Source: Candidatus Rhodoferax mariagerensis (GTDB lineage Bacteria; Pseudomonadota; Gammaproteobacteria; Burkholderiales; Burkholderiaceae_C). Taken from it: a stretch of DNA of 64,000 nt. Under the pieces are notes generated by a model that did not search any database, was not told where the DNA came from, and was given only the letters and a program-made list of their open reading frames with translations. Positions 8,926 through 24,631 of this stretch are shown here, piece by piece. The stretch is from contig JADKAW010000038.1 of the NCBI GenBank assembly GCA_016719055.1, positions 1-64,000 of the forward strand, read 5' to 3'. Position 1 is the stretch's first letter; each line of letters begins with the position of its first letter. The position numbers and the translations under genes are program-made.

Positions 8926-10969
8926 CGCCCTGCATCCGCATGCCTGGCGCATCATCGAGCAGCTCCAGGTTCCGATCATGACGCTGGACATGGCGGGCTA
9001 CCTGACCAGCTGGAACCAGGGGGCTCAACACCTGTTTGGCTACACACCGCAAGAGGCGATCGGGCAGCACGTGTTGTTTTTGTACGCCGACGATGCAGGC
9101 GACACTCAAACCCCCACGCCCGAGCTTTGGCCAGAACGAGGCAATGCGGTGATGGAAGTCTGGCGGCGCAAAAAAAACGGCGAAAACTTCAAGGCGGCGC
9201 TGGTGCTGTCGGTCTTGCACGATGACCACAACCAGCCGCTGGCGCTGGTGGCGCAGATGACTGAAATAACCCAGACGCTGGAGCCACATGACCGCCAAAA
9301 ATTGCATTCGAGCATCATCGAAGACAGCGACCAGGGCATTTTGATCACCGACATCAACGAGCGCATTGTCTCGGTCAACGCCGCTTTTTCATACATCACC
9401 GGCTACTCTTCGCAAGAGGCGGTCGGGCAAACCACCGATCTGCTGCGCTCGGGCGAGCACAACGCCGACTTTCGCGCCAAGGTGCTGGCGGCCATGCACG
9501 GCAGCGGGCCGTGGCAGGGTGAGATCATTGGCAAACGCAAAAATGGCGAACTGTTTCCGCAGTCGGTGTCGATCAGCGTGGTGCGCAACGACGCTGGCCG
9601 GGTGACGCATGCGTTTTCAGTTTTTTCGGACATCAGTGTGCTTCGCGACACCGAGGCCCGCATGCAGCGGCTGGCCAACTTTGACAACATCACCGGCCTG
9701 CCCAATCGAGGCCATTTTCATCAACTGGTGGATCAAGGCCTGGCCAGTGCCCGGCGCAACAACCACATTGGTGCGGTCCTGACTGTGGACCTGCAGCGTT
9801 TTGACGATGTCAATGAAACCTTTGGTCATGAGATTGGCGAAGAGCTGCTGCGCCAGGTTGCGGAGCGTTTTGGCCAGACCCTGCGCGAGGAAGACGTGCT
9901 GGCCCGGGTGGCCGCCAGTGAGTTTGTGGTGGCCTTGCTCAACGTGCAAAAGCGCGAGCACAGCGGCATCGTGGCGCAAAAACTGCTGGCAACGCTCAAA
10001 CCCGGCTTCACCATTGATTCGATGGTGCTGCATGTAGGCGCCAACATCGGGATTTCGGTGTTTCCTGAGGACGGCACGGACACCGTGACCCTGATGCAGT
10101 TTGCCGACGTGGCCGTGAAACGGCTCAAGGCCGAAGGCGACTCGGGTTACCTGTTTTACAGCCCCGAGATGAATCAGCGCGCCAAAGAGCGCTGGCACCT
10201 CGAAGACGAGCTGCGCCAGGCGCTCAAATCTCGCCACCTATTGCTGCACTACCAGCCCAAGGTGAGTCTGCGCACCGGCCGCATCGTGGGCGCTGAAGCG
10301 CTGATTCGCTGGCAGCATCCTGAAAAAGGCATGATTTCTCCGGGTTTTTTCATACCAATCGCCGAAGAAACCGGGCTGATCCTGGAAATTGGAGACTGGG
10401 TCCTGGAAGAGTCCTGCCGTCAGATCAGGGCCTGGAAAGACAGCGGCCTGCAGGTGCCGGTGGTGTCGGTGAACCTGTCGGCACGCCAGTTTGACCGCCA
10501 GCTGCCCACACGCATCCAGGCGGTGCTGGGCCGCTACGACCTGCCCGCGTCCTGTCTGCAACTTGAGATTACCGAGAGCCTGCTGGTGCGTGGCACCGAC
10601 GGCGTGGTGCAGATCATGAACGACCTGGTGGCCACGGGGGTGTCGTTGTCGATGGACGACTTTGGCACGGGCTATTCGAGTCTGGCCTACCTGAAGAAGT
10701 TTCCGCTCACGGTGCTCAAGATCGACCGGGCTTTTGTCATTGGCATTCCGCATGACGACAACGACTGTGCCATTGCGCGCGCCATTGTCACCATGGCCCA
10801 GCAACTGCGCCAGGAAATTGTGGCCGAAGGGGTGGAAACCCGGGCGCAGATGCATTTTTTACGCGACCTGGGTTGCGACCAGCTGCAAGGGTATTTGTTC
10901 AGCCCGGCAGTCCCAGCCAGCGCGTTGGCGCACATGCTGCGCACCCACGTGCGCCTGAGCCTGCTGTAA
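8918..10969 (+). CDS. PAS-PAS-GGDEF-EAL protein, probable c-di-GMP phosphodiesterase
   Basis: 683 residues from ATG 8918 (the frame is open 9 codons further upstream, but the ribosome site GAAGGTGG favours 8918). Two PAS domains (~10-120 and ~125-245) precede a GGDEF-type domain whose signature is degenerate: AASEF near residue 331 instead of GGDEF. The EAL domain is intact: EALIRWQHP near 457, DDFGTGYSS and KIDRAFV, and EGVET. I infer a phosphodiesterase with an inactive or GTP-sensing cyclase half. It is cytoplasmic, with no membrane segment. It overlaps the HDOD gene by 8 bases and is convergent with the histidine kinase gene, with a small palindrome between them. Confidence 0.92.
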   Translation: MADALHPHAWRIIEQLQVPIMTLDMAGYLTSWNQGAQHLFGYTPQEAIGQHVLFLYADDAGDTQTPTPELWPERGNAVMEVWRRKKNGENFKAALVLSVLHDDHNQPLALVAQMTEITQTLEPHDRQKLHSSIIEDSDQGILITDINERIVSVNAAFSYITGYSSQEAVGQTTDLLRSGEHNADFRAKVLAAMHGSGPWQGEIIGKRKNGELFPQSVSISVVRNDAGRVTHAFSVFSDISVLRDTEARMQRLANFDNITGLPNRGHFHQLVDQGLASARRNNHIGAVLTVDLQRFDDVNETFGHEIGEELLRQVAERFGQTLREEDVLARVAASEFVVALLNVQKREHSGIVAQKLLATLKPGFTIDSMVLHVGANIGISVFPEDGTDTVTLMQFADVAVKRLKAEGDSGYLFYSPEMNQRAKERWHLEDELRQALKSRHLLLHYQPKVSLRTGRIVGAEALIRWQHPEKGMISPGFFIPIAEETGLILEIGDWVLEESCRQIRAWKDSGLQVPVVSVNLSARQFDRQLPTRIQAVLGRYDLPASCLQLEITESLLVRGTDGVVQIMNDLVATGVSLSMDDFGTGYSSLAYLKKFPLTVLKIDRAFVIGIPHDDNDCAIARAIVTMAQQLRQEIVAEGVETRAQMHFLRDLGCDQLQGYLFSPAVPASALAHMLRTHVRLSLL

Positions 10970-10986
10970 CCCCGAGCGACACCGGT

Positions 10987-11002
10987 TGGCCGCGATCGGC
11001 CA
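10987..11002. terminator. Short palindrome between convergent genes, possible terminator
   Basis: TGGCCG CGAT CGGCCA gives a 6-bp stem with a 4-base loop between two convergent stop codons (10969 and 11006). Only a weak T run (GGTTTA) follows on the plus strand, so termination is possible but not strongly indicated. Confidence 0.35.
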
Positions 11003-11005
11003 GGT

Positions 11006-14000
11006 TTAGGCGTTGTCTTGCAGCAGCGCCAGCGCGGCGTCAAAGTCAAAGTTGTCAACGGCATTGGCCACGCGTTTGAGCGTGGCAGCCAGCGGTGTGC
11101 CGCGGGCCAGCGCCTGCACCACTTCAACAGCGTCCGAGGCATCGCTGTCGCTGTCTTTGAGCAGGCCGATCAGACGCTGCAACGCTGCTTCAAGCTGGGC
11201 TTGATCCACCGCCGCCGCCTCTCCCTTGGGCTCAACCGGTGCAGGTGCGGCGTCGAGCTGTCGCAGACCGGCGATCACAGGTTCGAGTGCCTGCAGGGTC
11301 GCACTGAGCAAGGCTTCAATCTTGTCGGTACTGGCGTCTTTTTCGCAGGCGTGCTCCAGTGCACCGGCTGCAGCCTGCACGCCCTTGGCACCAATGTTGC
11401 CGGCAGTGCCCTTCAAGGTATGGGCTGCGCGTGTGGCGGCGCTGGTGTCGGGGTCCTGGCGTGCAGCGCCAAACAAATTGACAAAATTGCCCTGGGTGTC
11501 TCGAAACTTCAGCAGCATCCGGGTGTAGAGCTTGGTGTTGTTCATGGTGGTGGCCAGCCCAGCCTTGACATCGATACCTGGCAAGTCTGGCAGACCCTCA
11601 GGCGCAACTGCAGTGAGGGCCACCTTTGGCTGGGCGACTCGGGGCTTGATCCACTTGCCCAGCGTGGCAAACATGGCCTCCACGTTGAGCGGTTTGGCAA
11701 TGTGGTCGCACATGCCGGCTGCTAGCACCTTCTCGCGGTCGCCGGCCATGGCGTTGGCGGTCATGGCGATGATGGGCAGGTGGTTGAAGGCCGGGTTTTT
11801 TCGGATTTCACGGGTGGCGGCGTAGCCGTCCATCACCGGCATCTGGCAGTCCATCAGCACGCCGTCAAAGTCCGGGTCGGCACCGAGCTTGTCCAGCGCA
11901 TCCTGGCCATTCACCGCCAGCACCACCTGCACGCCAGCCTGGCTGAGCAGCTCCATGGCCAGCTCCTGGTTCATGTCGTTGTCTTCCACCAGCAGCAAGC
12001 GCGCACCGCTCAAGCCGTACATGTGCTGTTGCTGGTTGTCGGCGCGTTGTTCGCTGCGGGTTTCCACCTGCAAGGCCGGGTTGAGGGTTTCGGCAATGGC
12101 TTCGAGCAAGGTGGAGGCCGTGACCGGCTTGGTCAGCACATTGGCCAGCGCAACACCCCGCTCCTGGGCACGGTCGATGGCTTCTTCGCGCCCAAAGGCG
12201 GTGACCATGACCACCTTGGGCATGTGGCTCAGGGCTTCGCCATACAGCCGTTGCGTGGTTTCCACACCGTCCATCACCGGCATTTTCCAATCCATCAGAA
12301 CCAGTGCGTAGGGCTGCGCCGATGCGTCAGCCAGGCTGACCTGGCGCAAGGCATCGGACCCATTGAGCGCCACATCCACCACCAGACCAAAGCTTTTGGC
12401 CATGGTGCTGAGGATCTCACGCGCCGCCGCGTTGTCGTCCACCACCAACACCCGCACGCCCAACAAATCTTTGGCTTGGAACACGCGCTTGGGCTGGGGG
12501 TTGGCCTGCACGCCAAAACGTGCATGAAAATGAAAGGTAGAGCCTTGGCCAGGCTCAGACTCCACCCAGATCCTGCCGCCCATCAATTCGACCAGATTTT
12601 TGCTGATGACCAGCCCCAGCCCGGTGCCACCGTATTTGCGGGTGGTGGAAGTATCGGCCTGGCTAAAGCTCTGAAATATCTTGCTGCATTGCTCTGGGGT
12701 CATGCCGATGCCGGTGTCGTGCACCCAAAAATGCAGGCTCACAGCGTCGCCATGGTCGGCTACTGTTTCTACTCCAAAGATGATTTCCCCGGCAGGCGTG
12801 AACTTGACGGCGTTGTTGCCCAAATTGATGAGCACTTGGCCCAGTCGCAACGCGTCACCAATCAGGGCCGTGGGCACGTTGGGTGCGGTGTTGAACAGCA
12901 GCTCCAGCCCTTTGTCTTCGGTTTTCATGCCGAGCAGGCTGGCCAGGTTGTCCATCACGTCTTCAAGATGGAAGTTGATACGCTCCATGGTCAGCTTGCC
13001 GGCTTCGATCTTGGAAAAGTCCAGGATGTCGTTGATGATGCCCAGCAGGTTTTCGCCACTGCGATGCACCTTTTCAATGTAATTGCGCTGCTTTTTGTCC
13101 AGACTGGTTTGCAGGGCGAGGTGGCTCATGCCAATGATGGCGTTCATTGGCGTGCGGATTTCATGGCTCATGTTGGCCAGAAAGTCGCTTTTGGCTTTGG
13201 TGGCCTCTTCGGCGGCTTCCTTGGACCGCCTCCGCTCGTGCCAATCCCCAGGTGGGGCTGGGGGGACTCGTGTGGGCTCATGTTGCGTTCTGCGGGGTGT
13301 TCCTCGTTGCGCCGTTTGGTTTGGTCTGCGGGCGTGAGATCCATGCGCTGTGGTTGACGTGTTGAACAGCGTGGTGGCGCGCTCACTGGCTTCCTCGGCT
13401 ACTTGGCGCGCCAGTTCAGCTGCGTCGCGCAACTCACGGCTCAAACGCTCTGCCTCTTCCAATCGGGTGATGTCGTAACTCCACGACACGATGTACTCAC
13501 CATCAAAAATGTGCTCAAACGAGGCGTTCAACATCGCCGTAAAGCGCCTTCCGTCAGGTCGCTTGCAATACGACTTGAAGCCATCCACGCGCCGGTCTTT
13601 TTTAAGCTGCGCGACAAATTGCAAGCGGTCCTCGGGATTGACCCAGTAGTCCGTCGCATTTACGGTTTCAAGCTGCTCCAGGGAGTAGCCCAGCATATCG
13701 GCCAGGCGCTGGTTGCGAAACACGGATACCCCATCGGTGGTGGCAATCGAGCAGCCCACCGGCGACAACTGCAACAGTTTGCGCATGCGATCTTCGCTCT
13801 CTCGGACCGCCCCTTGCTGCGCTTCGAGCGCCTGGGTTTGCTCTGCCAGCAGCGTGGTCTGGCGCTCCAGGTCTTGCGCCTGATGCTGGGTTTGCGTGAG
13901 CAGTTGCTGGGTTTTTGCAGTGCGCTGCAAAATTTCCATACACAGGGCCAGGGTCGGCAAAACGCTGTCGATCAGGCCACGCTGGTGTTGGGTCAAGGGC

Positions 14001-15597
14001 TCAAGCAGAGCCAGCTCAAACACAGCCAGCAAAGCGCCCTTGTTCATCACCGGCCAGATCAGCAAAGACGCGGGCGTCGCATGCGCCAGCACGCTCGAGA
14101 CCTTGAAATACGCCGCGTCCGTCTGGTCCACCTGAATGCTGCGCAGCTCCAGCGCGCATTGGCCCAGCAAACCTTGGCCGTAAGCCACTTCGGCAGGCAG
14201 TTGGGCGTCAGCCGCAACGGCGTAGGTGCTGCACAGCAGCAGGCACTGGCTGTCGTCATCCGCCAGGTAAAAACTGCCCTGCCCCAGAGCCATTTTGTCG
14301 CTCAAGCCCTTCAACAAGGCAGCACCCAGCCCCGTAAAGTCCAGCGCCTGTTGCAGCCGCCCGGACATGTCCGCCAAAAACCCAACCCGCGCACTTTGCT
14401 CTGCCAGGGTCTGATTGCCCTCGGACAAGCGCTCAAACACTTGGCCAATCGGCATGGCCACGTTTTTATACAGCCTTTTGCCCACCACCACGCCCGATAT
14501 CGCCACCAGCAGCAGCAAGGCCGTGATAGCCAGCCAGACCTGCGGCGACCACGGCGCAAAGTCAGACTCCGGAGCCAACAGGGCCAAGCGAAAGTTCTGG
14601 TTTTTCAGAGCCTGGTTGCGCAGCTGCACGCGCCAGGTTTGCCCCTCGTGCGCCACGGCAATGCCCAGATTCGATACGTCTTGCTGCCGCCCTAGCGCCA
14701 CAGCCTGCGCCAGCAGCGTCAGGCCAATGGCTGCGGGCTCCTGCAGCACGGCTTTTTTTACCGCCTCGGGTGTATCAAAGCCGGCGTTGCGCGGCAGGCC
14801 CAACACCTTGCCCTCGGCGGTGAGCAGGGCCACTTGCCCATGGGTGGCGTAGGCCATGTTCAGCGACAGGCGCGACAAGTCGGCCAGCAGTACGTCAAAT
14901 GCCACCACCATGGTTTTGCCACTGCTCTTGTCAGTCCAGCGCACCGTCGCAGTAATGCCAGGCTCTTGGGTGGTTTGAAACATGTAGGGGCTGGTCCAGT
15001 GCACCTGGTTTTCCGCGCTGGCCAGCGCGCCCGCGAACCACGGGCGTTTGCGCGGGTCGTAGTCTTGCTCTTGCCATTCGTCAGCGCTTTGAGTCTTGAC
15101 ATCCAGCCAGGTCATCCAGTGCTGTTGCCTGCCTTTGGCGGGCACATCGGTGACGCGGTTTTTCCAGCCTTGCGGGGCTTTCAGCAGCAATACCTCGCGG
15201 CCTTCGTCGCTGGCCAGGTGCACGCTGCTGATCAGCGGCCGCTGGGCCAATACCGGCATCAGCACCCGGTTCAGTGCCGCCGGGTTTTCCAGGTCAATCA
15301 CACCCTGTTGTGCCCAGTCGCGCACTGTCAGCACGATGCGGTCGGTCTGGCTGACCAGGTCACCGATCTTGATGCCCATGTGCTCGGCCGCATACTGTTG
15401 CGCGGCCAGTGCCCGCTCCAGCGCCAGTGGTTTGGCCTGAAACTGGTACAGCGCAACCGTCAAGGCAGCCAACAGGGCAACGCCGACTGCCGGGACAACC
15501 CAGCTCAGGCGCCACAAGATTCTCCGGATACCCACTCGGCTGTGCTGCAGATCGCTGGCAGCGGGGTGGTTCGGGTCAATCGGCAGGTCAGTCATGG

Positions 15598-15601
<4 letters not shown>
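11006..15601 (-). CDS. Hybrid histidine kinase (dCache-GAF-PAS-HisKA-HATPase-REC-REC-HPt)
   Basis: 1531 residues. TM1 ~27-50, a periplasmic double Cache-like domain to ~340, TM2 ~345-370, a GAF-like domain ~415-560, a coiled coil, PAS ~610-730, then an odd Pro/Arg-rich stretch (~740-785). HisKA has FLANMSHEIRTP near 810; HATPase has the N and G boxes (GNNAVKFT, GTGLGLVISKNL). REC1 is near 1047 (LVVDDN, LMDWKMPVMDG), REC2 near 1196 (LLVEDN, LMDCQMPVMDG) and HPt near 1345-1440 with AAHTLKGTAG. This is a full internal phosphorelay. Its ATG overlaps the stop of the preceding kinase gene (ATGA). The Pro/Arg-rich part follows LFNTS, a usual start of a PAS domain, so a second PAS seems to have been replaced there. 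Confidence 0.94.
13225..13370 (-). other. Pro/Arg-rich filler replacing a PAS domain inside the hybrid kinase
   Basis: Between ATTLFNTST and KEAAEEATKAKSDFL the protein becomes low-complexity (ARRPNQTAQRGTPRRTQ, then VPPAPPGDWHERRR). The DNA is G/C-run-rich and unlike the flanking kinase code. In the sister kinase the same place holds a PAS domain joined directly to AEEATKAKSDFL. The reading frame stays open, so the kinase is probably still made. Confidence 0.5.
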
Positions 15602-19784
<4,183 letters not shown>

Positions 19785-19788
<4 letters not shown>

Positions 19789-21356
19789 GCGGTACCCTCC
19801 ACGCTGGGTGTCAGAACGTTTTGCTGCGAGCGCAGGTTATGGGTCAGGGATTCAACCGCGCTGCTCAGAAGAGCCAACGCTTGGCTCAGTTTCTCCAGGG
19901 CCAATGCGTCAGGTGCCTCGAGCACGGCGAGTTCCTGCACGCCAATCAGGGTGTCTTGCACCAGCATGGGGGCCAGAATCAGCGCCGCAGGCTGGGTCTG
20001 CCCCAAGCCAGAGCGCAGTGTCCAATAGCCTTGCCCCGGGGTGGCAATGATTTTTAAGCGACGCTCCAGCGCACACTGCCCCAGCAGCGTGTCGCCCAGT
20101 GCCAATTGCGCCGGCGCCGGCGTGGCGCAGGCGCTGGACCCCACCAGTTGCAGCACCTGGGCCTCCGGTGTATCGGCCAGATAAATCACACCTTGCACCG
20201 CGCCCAACTGTTCACGCGCGGCTTGTAAAAATGTTTGCGCCAGCTCAGGCAGTTGGCGGCAGCGCTGCAGTTTTGCCGACAGCTCGGCCAACTGGTTGCG
20301 AAAGGCAATGTTGGCTTCTTGTTTTTTGGCAAAGGTCTGCAATTGCAGGGTGGACTGCGCTTGCGCCTGCTGGGTTTGCAGCAATCGCAGCGCCAGCCAC
20401 CCCAGCAATAACATCGCCATGACCACCAAGCTGCCCCACTTGGCAGCCTGCGTCCAGGCAACGCTGCGCGCCACATCTTCAAGTAGCACCAACGTCCACT
20501 CACCCGAAGGGTCATTCCAGTCAACCTTGGCTGAAGCCACCGCCATGCGTTGTTGTTTGACCTGCTGCAGGCCGGCAGCCGAGGTCAAGGGCAAAACCAG
20601 CGGCACGGTTTTTTCAAACATGGCACCAAACTGCTTTAGGTCACGGACTTTTTGCAGGCGCTGTGCATCGGGCACGCCTTCGATCATGCCCATCCAATCG
20701 CTGCCGCTGCTGGCAAACACCACGCCCTGCGGCGACAGCAACAAAGCGCCGTCAGCATGCGATTTCAGCATGACATCGACGGCACCCAAAGTGGTTCGGG
20801 CCACAAGAACGCCGATCACTGGGCTGTCGTTTTTGTCCTGCGCATGAATGGGCGACGCAAAATACAGTGCCCGTTCACCCCGGGCCATGCTCACGGCTGC
20901 ATACACCGTGGTTTTGCCCTGGATGGCGGTCTGAAAATAAGGCCGAAAACGCACATCCCATCCGGTAGAGGGTTTGTTGTCACGGTCCCAAGAGGTTTTG
21001 ACAATGCCGTCGCCGCCCACGATGAACACACCCTCAGCGCCAAAGGTTACACCCAAGGTGGCAAGCACCGGCAGATTGACGGTGGGGCTGGACAGAGGCT
21101 GGTTGCTGGCTTCGAGCTTGATGTTGTCGTCAATCAGACCCAGCAGCTTGATCGAGCCCATCAGATTGCCGTTGAGGGTTTGCGACATCAGCGCAATGGC
21201 GCTGCGCTGGGCATCGGTTTGCAGCAAGCTCACCCGCTGCGCCTGGTTGTATCGATGGCTGGCCAAGCCCACCGCCAGCCCCAGCGCCACTGACAAGCCC
21301 GCCAAAGCCATCCAGGTCAGGCGGCGATGTCGCAAGAGGAAGGTAACAATCTTCAT
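19785..21356 (-). CDS. Membrane Cache-GAF sensor protein without output domain
   Basis: 523 residues: TM1 ~10-32, a periplasmic double Cache-like domain with the typical VFIVGGDGIVKTS and GWDVRFRPYFQTAIQGK segments, TM2 ~310-332, a coiled coil and a cytoplasmic GAF-like domain ~370-510. There is no kinase, cyclase or methyl-accepting domain. The GAF region resembles that of the two following kinases (LGDTLLGQCALERR here, GQGLLGQCALELR and GQGLVGQCAMERC there). Because its stop overlaps the next start, it is probably a co-receptor that assembles with the hybrid kinases. The ligand is unknown. Confidence 0.85.
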
Positions 21357-21480
21357 GGGTCTGGTGCCAGCGCCGGTGGCGCTGCGGGTAAATAAGGATT
21401 AAAAATCTGGAGCGGGCTGGGTCAGGCGGCTGTCAGGGTGTCAAGGGCATCACACCACTGGACTGTGGGCGATCATTGGT

Positions 21481-22632
<1,152 letters not shown>

Positions 22633-22704
22633 GGGGTTACTCCATTCAAAAGAACTGCCCGGGAGTCATCGCACCGGGCCGGGCGCTGCCCATTCTATTT
22701 GCCA

Positions 22705-23094
22705 CTAGCGCGCAAGCGCCTTGATTTCGCCACGCTGCAGTCGGCGTCTTTCGACATGTCTGGGTTGAAAAAGTTGGATCAAATCCGCCATCAAACCCTC
22801 AGCCTTTAACGACTGATCACTATCAAAATTGCAGACATACACATCCAGGGTTACGGCGCACTGCTCGGGCCAGCTGTGCACACAAAGGTGCGACTCCGCC
22901 AGCAGCACCGTGGCGGTGACCCCGCCTGGCCCGTGTATGGTCGCAGGAAAGGTATGAAACAGCTCGGCCACCGCCTGCAAGCCCGCCTTCTTAACCACCT
23001 TGGTGCAGTGTTGACCCAGCCAGGGGGCATCGGTCAGCCAGCGGGTGTCGCATCCACACTGGTGCAAATCAGCCGTCAGGTGCAGGCCTTGCAT
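22705..23094 (-). CDS. speD: S-adenosylmethionine decarboxylase proenzyme
   Basis: 129 residues, the size of bacterial class 1B proenzymes. The self-cleavage site is visible: LLAESHLCVHSWPEQCAV, in which cleavage between Glu and Ser creates the pyruvoyl group; the Cys in DVYVCNFD fits the usual C-terminal catalytic Cys. The product is decarboxylated SAM for spermidine synthesis. No speE is seen in the window. The gene is 15 bases upstream of nothing related on its strand; the Old Yellow Enzyme gene lies just before it in the same orientation and may be co-transcribed. Confidence 0.92.
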   Translation of the reverse strand: MQGLHLTADLHQCGCDTRWLTDAPWLGQHCTKVVKKAGLQAVAELFHTFPATIHGPGGVTATVLLAESHLCVHSWPEQCAVTLDVYVCNFDSDQSLKAEGLMADLIQLFQPRHVERRRLQRGEIKALAR

Positions 23095-23109
23095 GGCAAA
23101 GGGCCGGTT

Positions 23110-24231
23110 TTAGCGTTGCGCGGTGGACACCGCGCCAAACGCGGCTTGTGCATGACGCGGCAGGCAGCGCCAGTATGGCGGGCTGGCCGCCACCGCGCCA
23201 CCCAGTGCGGCCGCAGCCTGCCAGCCCCAACGTGGCTGGTACAAAAAAGCCCGCGCCAGCGCCACCAGGTCGGCGTCACCCGCTAACAAAATGTCTTGCG
23301 CCTGTTGCGGCTCGGTAATCAGGCCCACCGTGGTGGTGAGCATGCCGCTGCTGGCGCGAATGGCGCGTGCAAAAGGTACCTGATAGCTGGCACCCAGCGC
23401 AATTTTCTGCAACGGGGACACCCCCCCCGACGAGACGTGGATGAAGTTGCAGCCCATGGTCTTGAGCTCCTGGCACAGCCGCTGGCTTTGCGCCAGATCC
23501 CAAGCGCCATCGACCCAATCAGACGCCGACAACCGCAGACCCAGCACACCGTCAAACTCGGCGCGCACGGCAGCGAACACCTCCAGGGGGTAACGCATGC
23601 GATTCTCAAGTGAGCCGCCGTAGGCATCGTCGCGCTGGTTGGCCAGGGGCGACAAAAATTGGTGCAGCAGGTAGCCGTGGGCGCAATGCAACTCGATGGC
23701 CTCGACCCCCAACCGCCGGGCACGCCGGGCAGCCGCCACAAATGCGTCACGCACGCGCGCCATGTCGGCCAGCGTCATGGCTTGCGCAGGCGTTTCACCA
23801 GGCAGATGCGCCAAGGCTGATGGCCCCACGGTTTGCCAGCCGCCCTCTTGAGGTGACAGCAAGCGCCCACCTTGCCAGGGTGTGGCACTTGACGCCTTGC
23901 GCCCGGCATGAGACAGTTGCAAACACACAGCGGTGGCAGGGGCAAGGGCTCTGGCACGGTGCAGGTGCTCGGACAATGCCACCTCAGTCGTGTCGTCCCA
24001 CAGGCCCAGGCATTGCGGGGTAATGCGCCCCTCGGGTGCCACGGCGGTGGCTTCGATGGTGACCATGCCCGCGCCACTGTTGAGCAGATTGCCCCAGTGC
24101 ATCAGATGCCAGTCGGTGGCGCAACCGTCGCGTGCCTGGTATTGGCACATCGGGGCCACCACGATACGGTTGGGCAGTGTCACGCCACCTCTGGGAGCGG
24201 GCAGGTGCAGCGGAGAAAAAAGCAGGCTCAT
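23110..24231 (-). CDS. NADH:flavin oxidoreductase, Old Yellow Enzyme family (YqjM/XenA type)
   Basis: 373 residues from the ATG at 24231 (MSLLFSPLHL; the frame is open 14 codons further upstream but that region does not look like protein). FMN barrel motifs: IVVAPMCQYQARDG with the Cys that tunes the flavin in YqjM-type enzymes, DWHLMHWGNL, LQLSHAGRK, and ELHCAHGYLLHQFLSPLANQ followed by YGGSLENRMR. These enzymes reduce activated C=C bonds using NAD(P)H. It lies 15 bases upstream of speD on the same strand. Physiological substrate unknown. Confidence 0.92.
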   Translation of the reverse strand: MSLLFSPLHLPAPRGGVTLPNRIVVAPMCQYQARDGCATDWHLMHWGNLLNSGAGMVTIEATAVAPEGRITPQCLGLWDDTTEVALSEHLHRARALAPATAVCLQLSHAGRKASSATPWQGGRLLSPQEGGWQTVGPSALAHLPGETPAQAMTLADMARVRDAFVAAARRARRLGVEAIELHCAHGYLLHQFLSPLANQRDDAYGGSLENRMRYPLEVFAAVRAEFDGVLGLRLSASDWVDGAWDLAQSQRLCQELKTMGCNFIHVSSGGVSPLQKIALGASYQVPFARAIRASSGMLTTTVGLITEPQQAQDILLAGDADLVALARAFLYQPRWGWQAAAALGGAVAASPPYWRCLPRHAQAAFGAVSTAQR

Positions 24232-24373
24232 GGCGGTGCGACGGTTGCTGGGGGAACGCACAGCATAGCGCATGTTGCGGCGGTTGCGCCCACTCCCGGA
24301 TTGAGTTGTTCACTGAGTCAACATTGATGTTGAGTGCTTTGCAACCCGCATGGTCCGAGGGGATCTTGGTTGA

Positions 24374-24529
24374 GGTTTGCCTGTGGTGCTCCCTCGGGTT
24401 GATGGTGTTTTGAGCGACCGCATCGATGCCCGCTCCAGCCCTGCTGGCACCACGGTTACGCTAGACCTGCCGCACGATTGCGGCATTAATGCGACAAAGT
24501 TCAAGTTTCTTGCACGCGTCTGCAAGTAA
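24374..24529 (+). pseudogene. Histidine kinase C-terminal remnant upstream of gap
   Basis: A 51-codon stretch between stops begins GLPVVLPRVDGVLSDRIDAR and continues SSPAGTTVTLDLP. This matches the G2 box to end of a HATPase_c domain (GLGL-vv-x-vv-lGG-I-x-a-S-pG-GT-v-x-L-P). There is no start codon and no kinase upstream, so I read it as a leftover of a deleted sensor kinase gene. It fills most of the 400-base space between the Old Yellow Enzyme gene and gap. Confidence 0.5.
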
Positions 24530-24631
24530 AATGCGCGACTTGTTCGGTAACCGTTGCGCTGCTGAGTGCCCCGTGCAAGTGTGTCTGTTTGGCCTATTGA
24601 ATTGAATGTTTTTAAACCCTTGGAGAAAAGT

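Noticed and set aside
11780..13357. 525-codon open frame on the plus strand opposite the hybrid kinase
   Set aside because: Rich in His, Gln and Val with no domain; it is the antisense shadow of the HATPase/REC code in GC-rich DNA. The minus-strand protein is unmistakable.
24500..24540. Sigma-70 promoter for gap with TAAAAT at 24527
   Set aside because: No acceptable -35 hexamer at 16-18 bases; evidence too weak to annotate.
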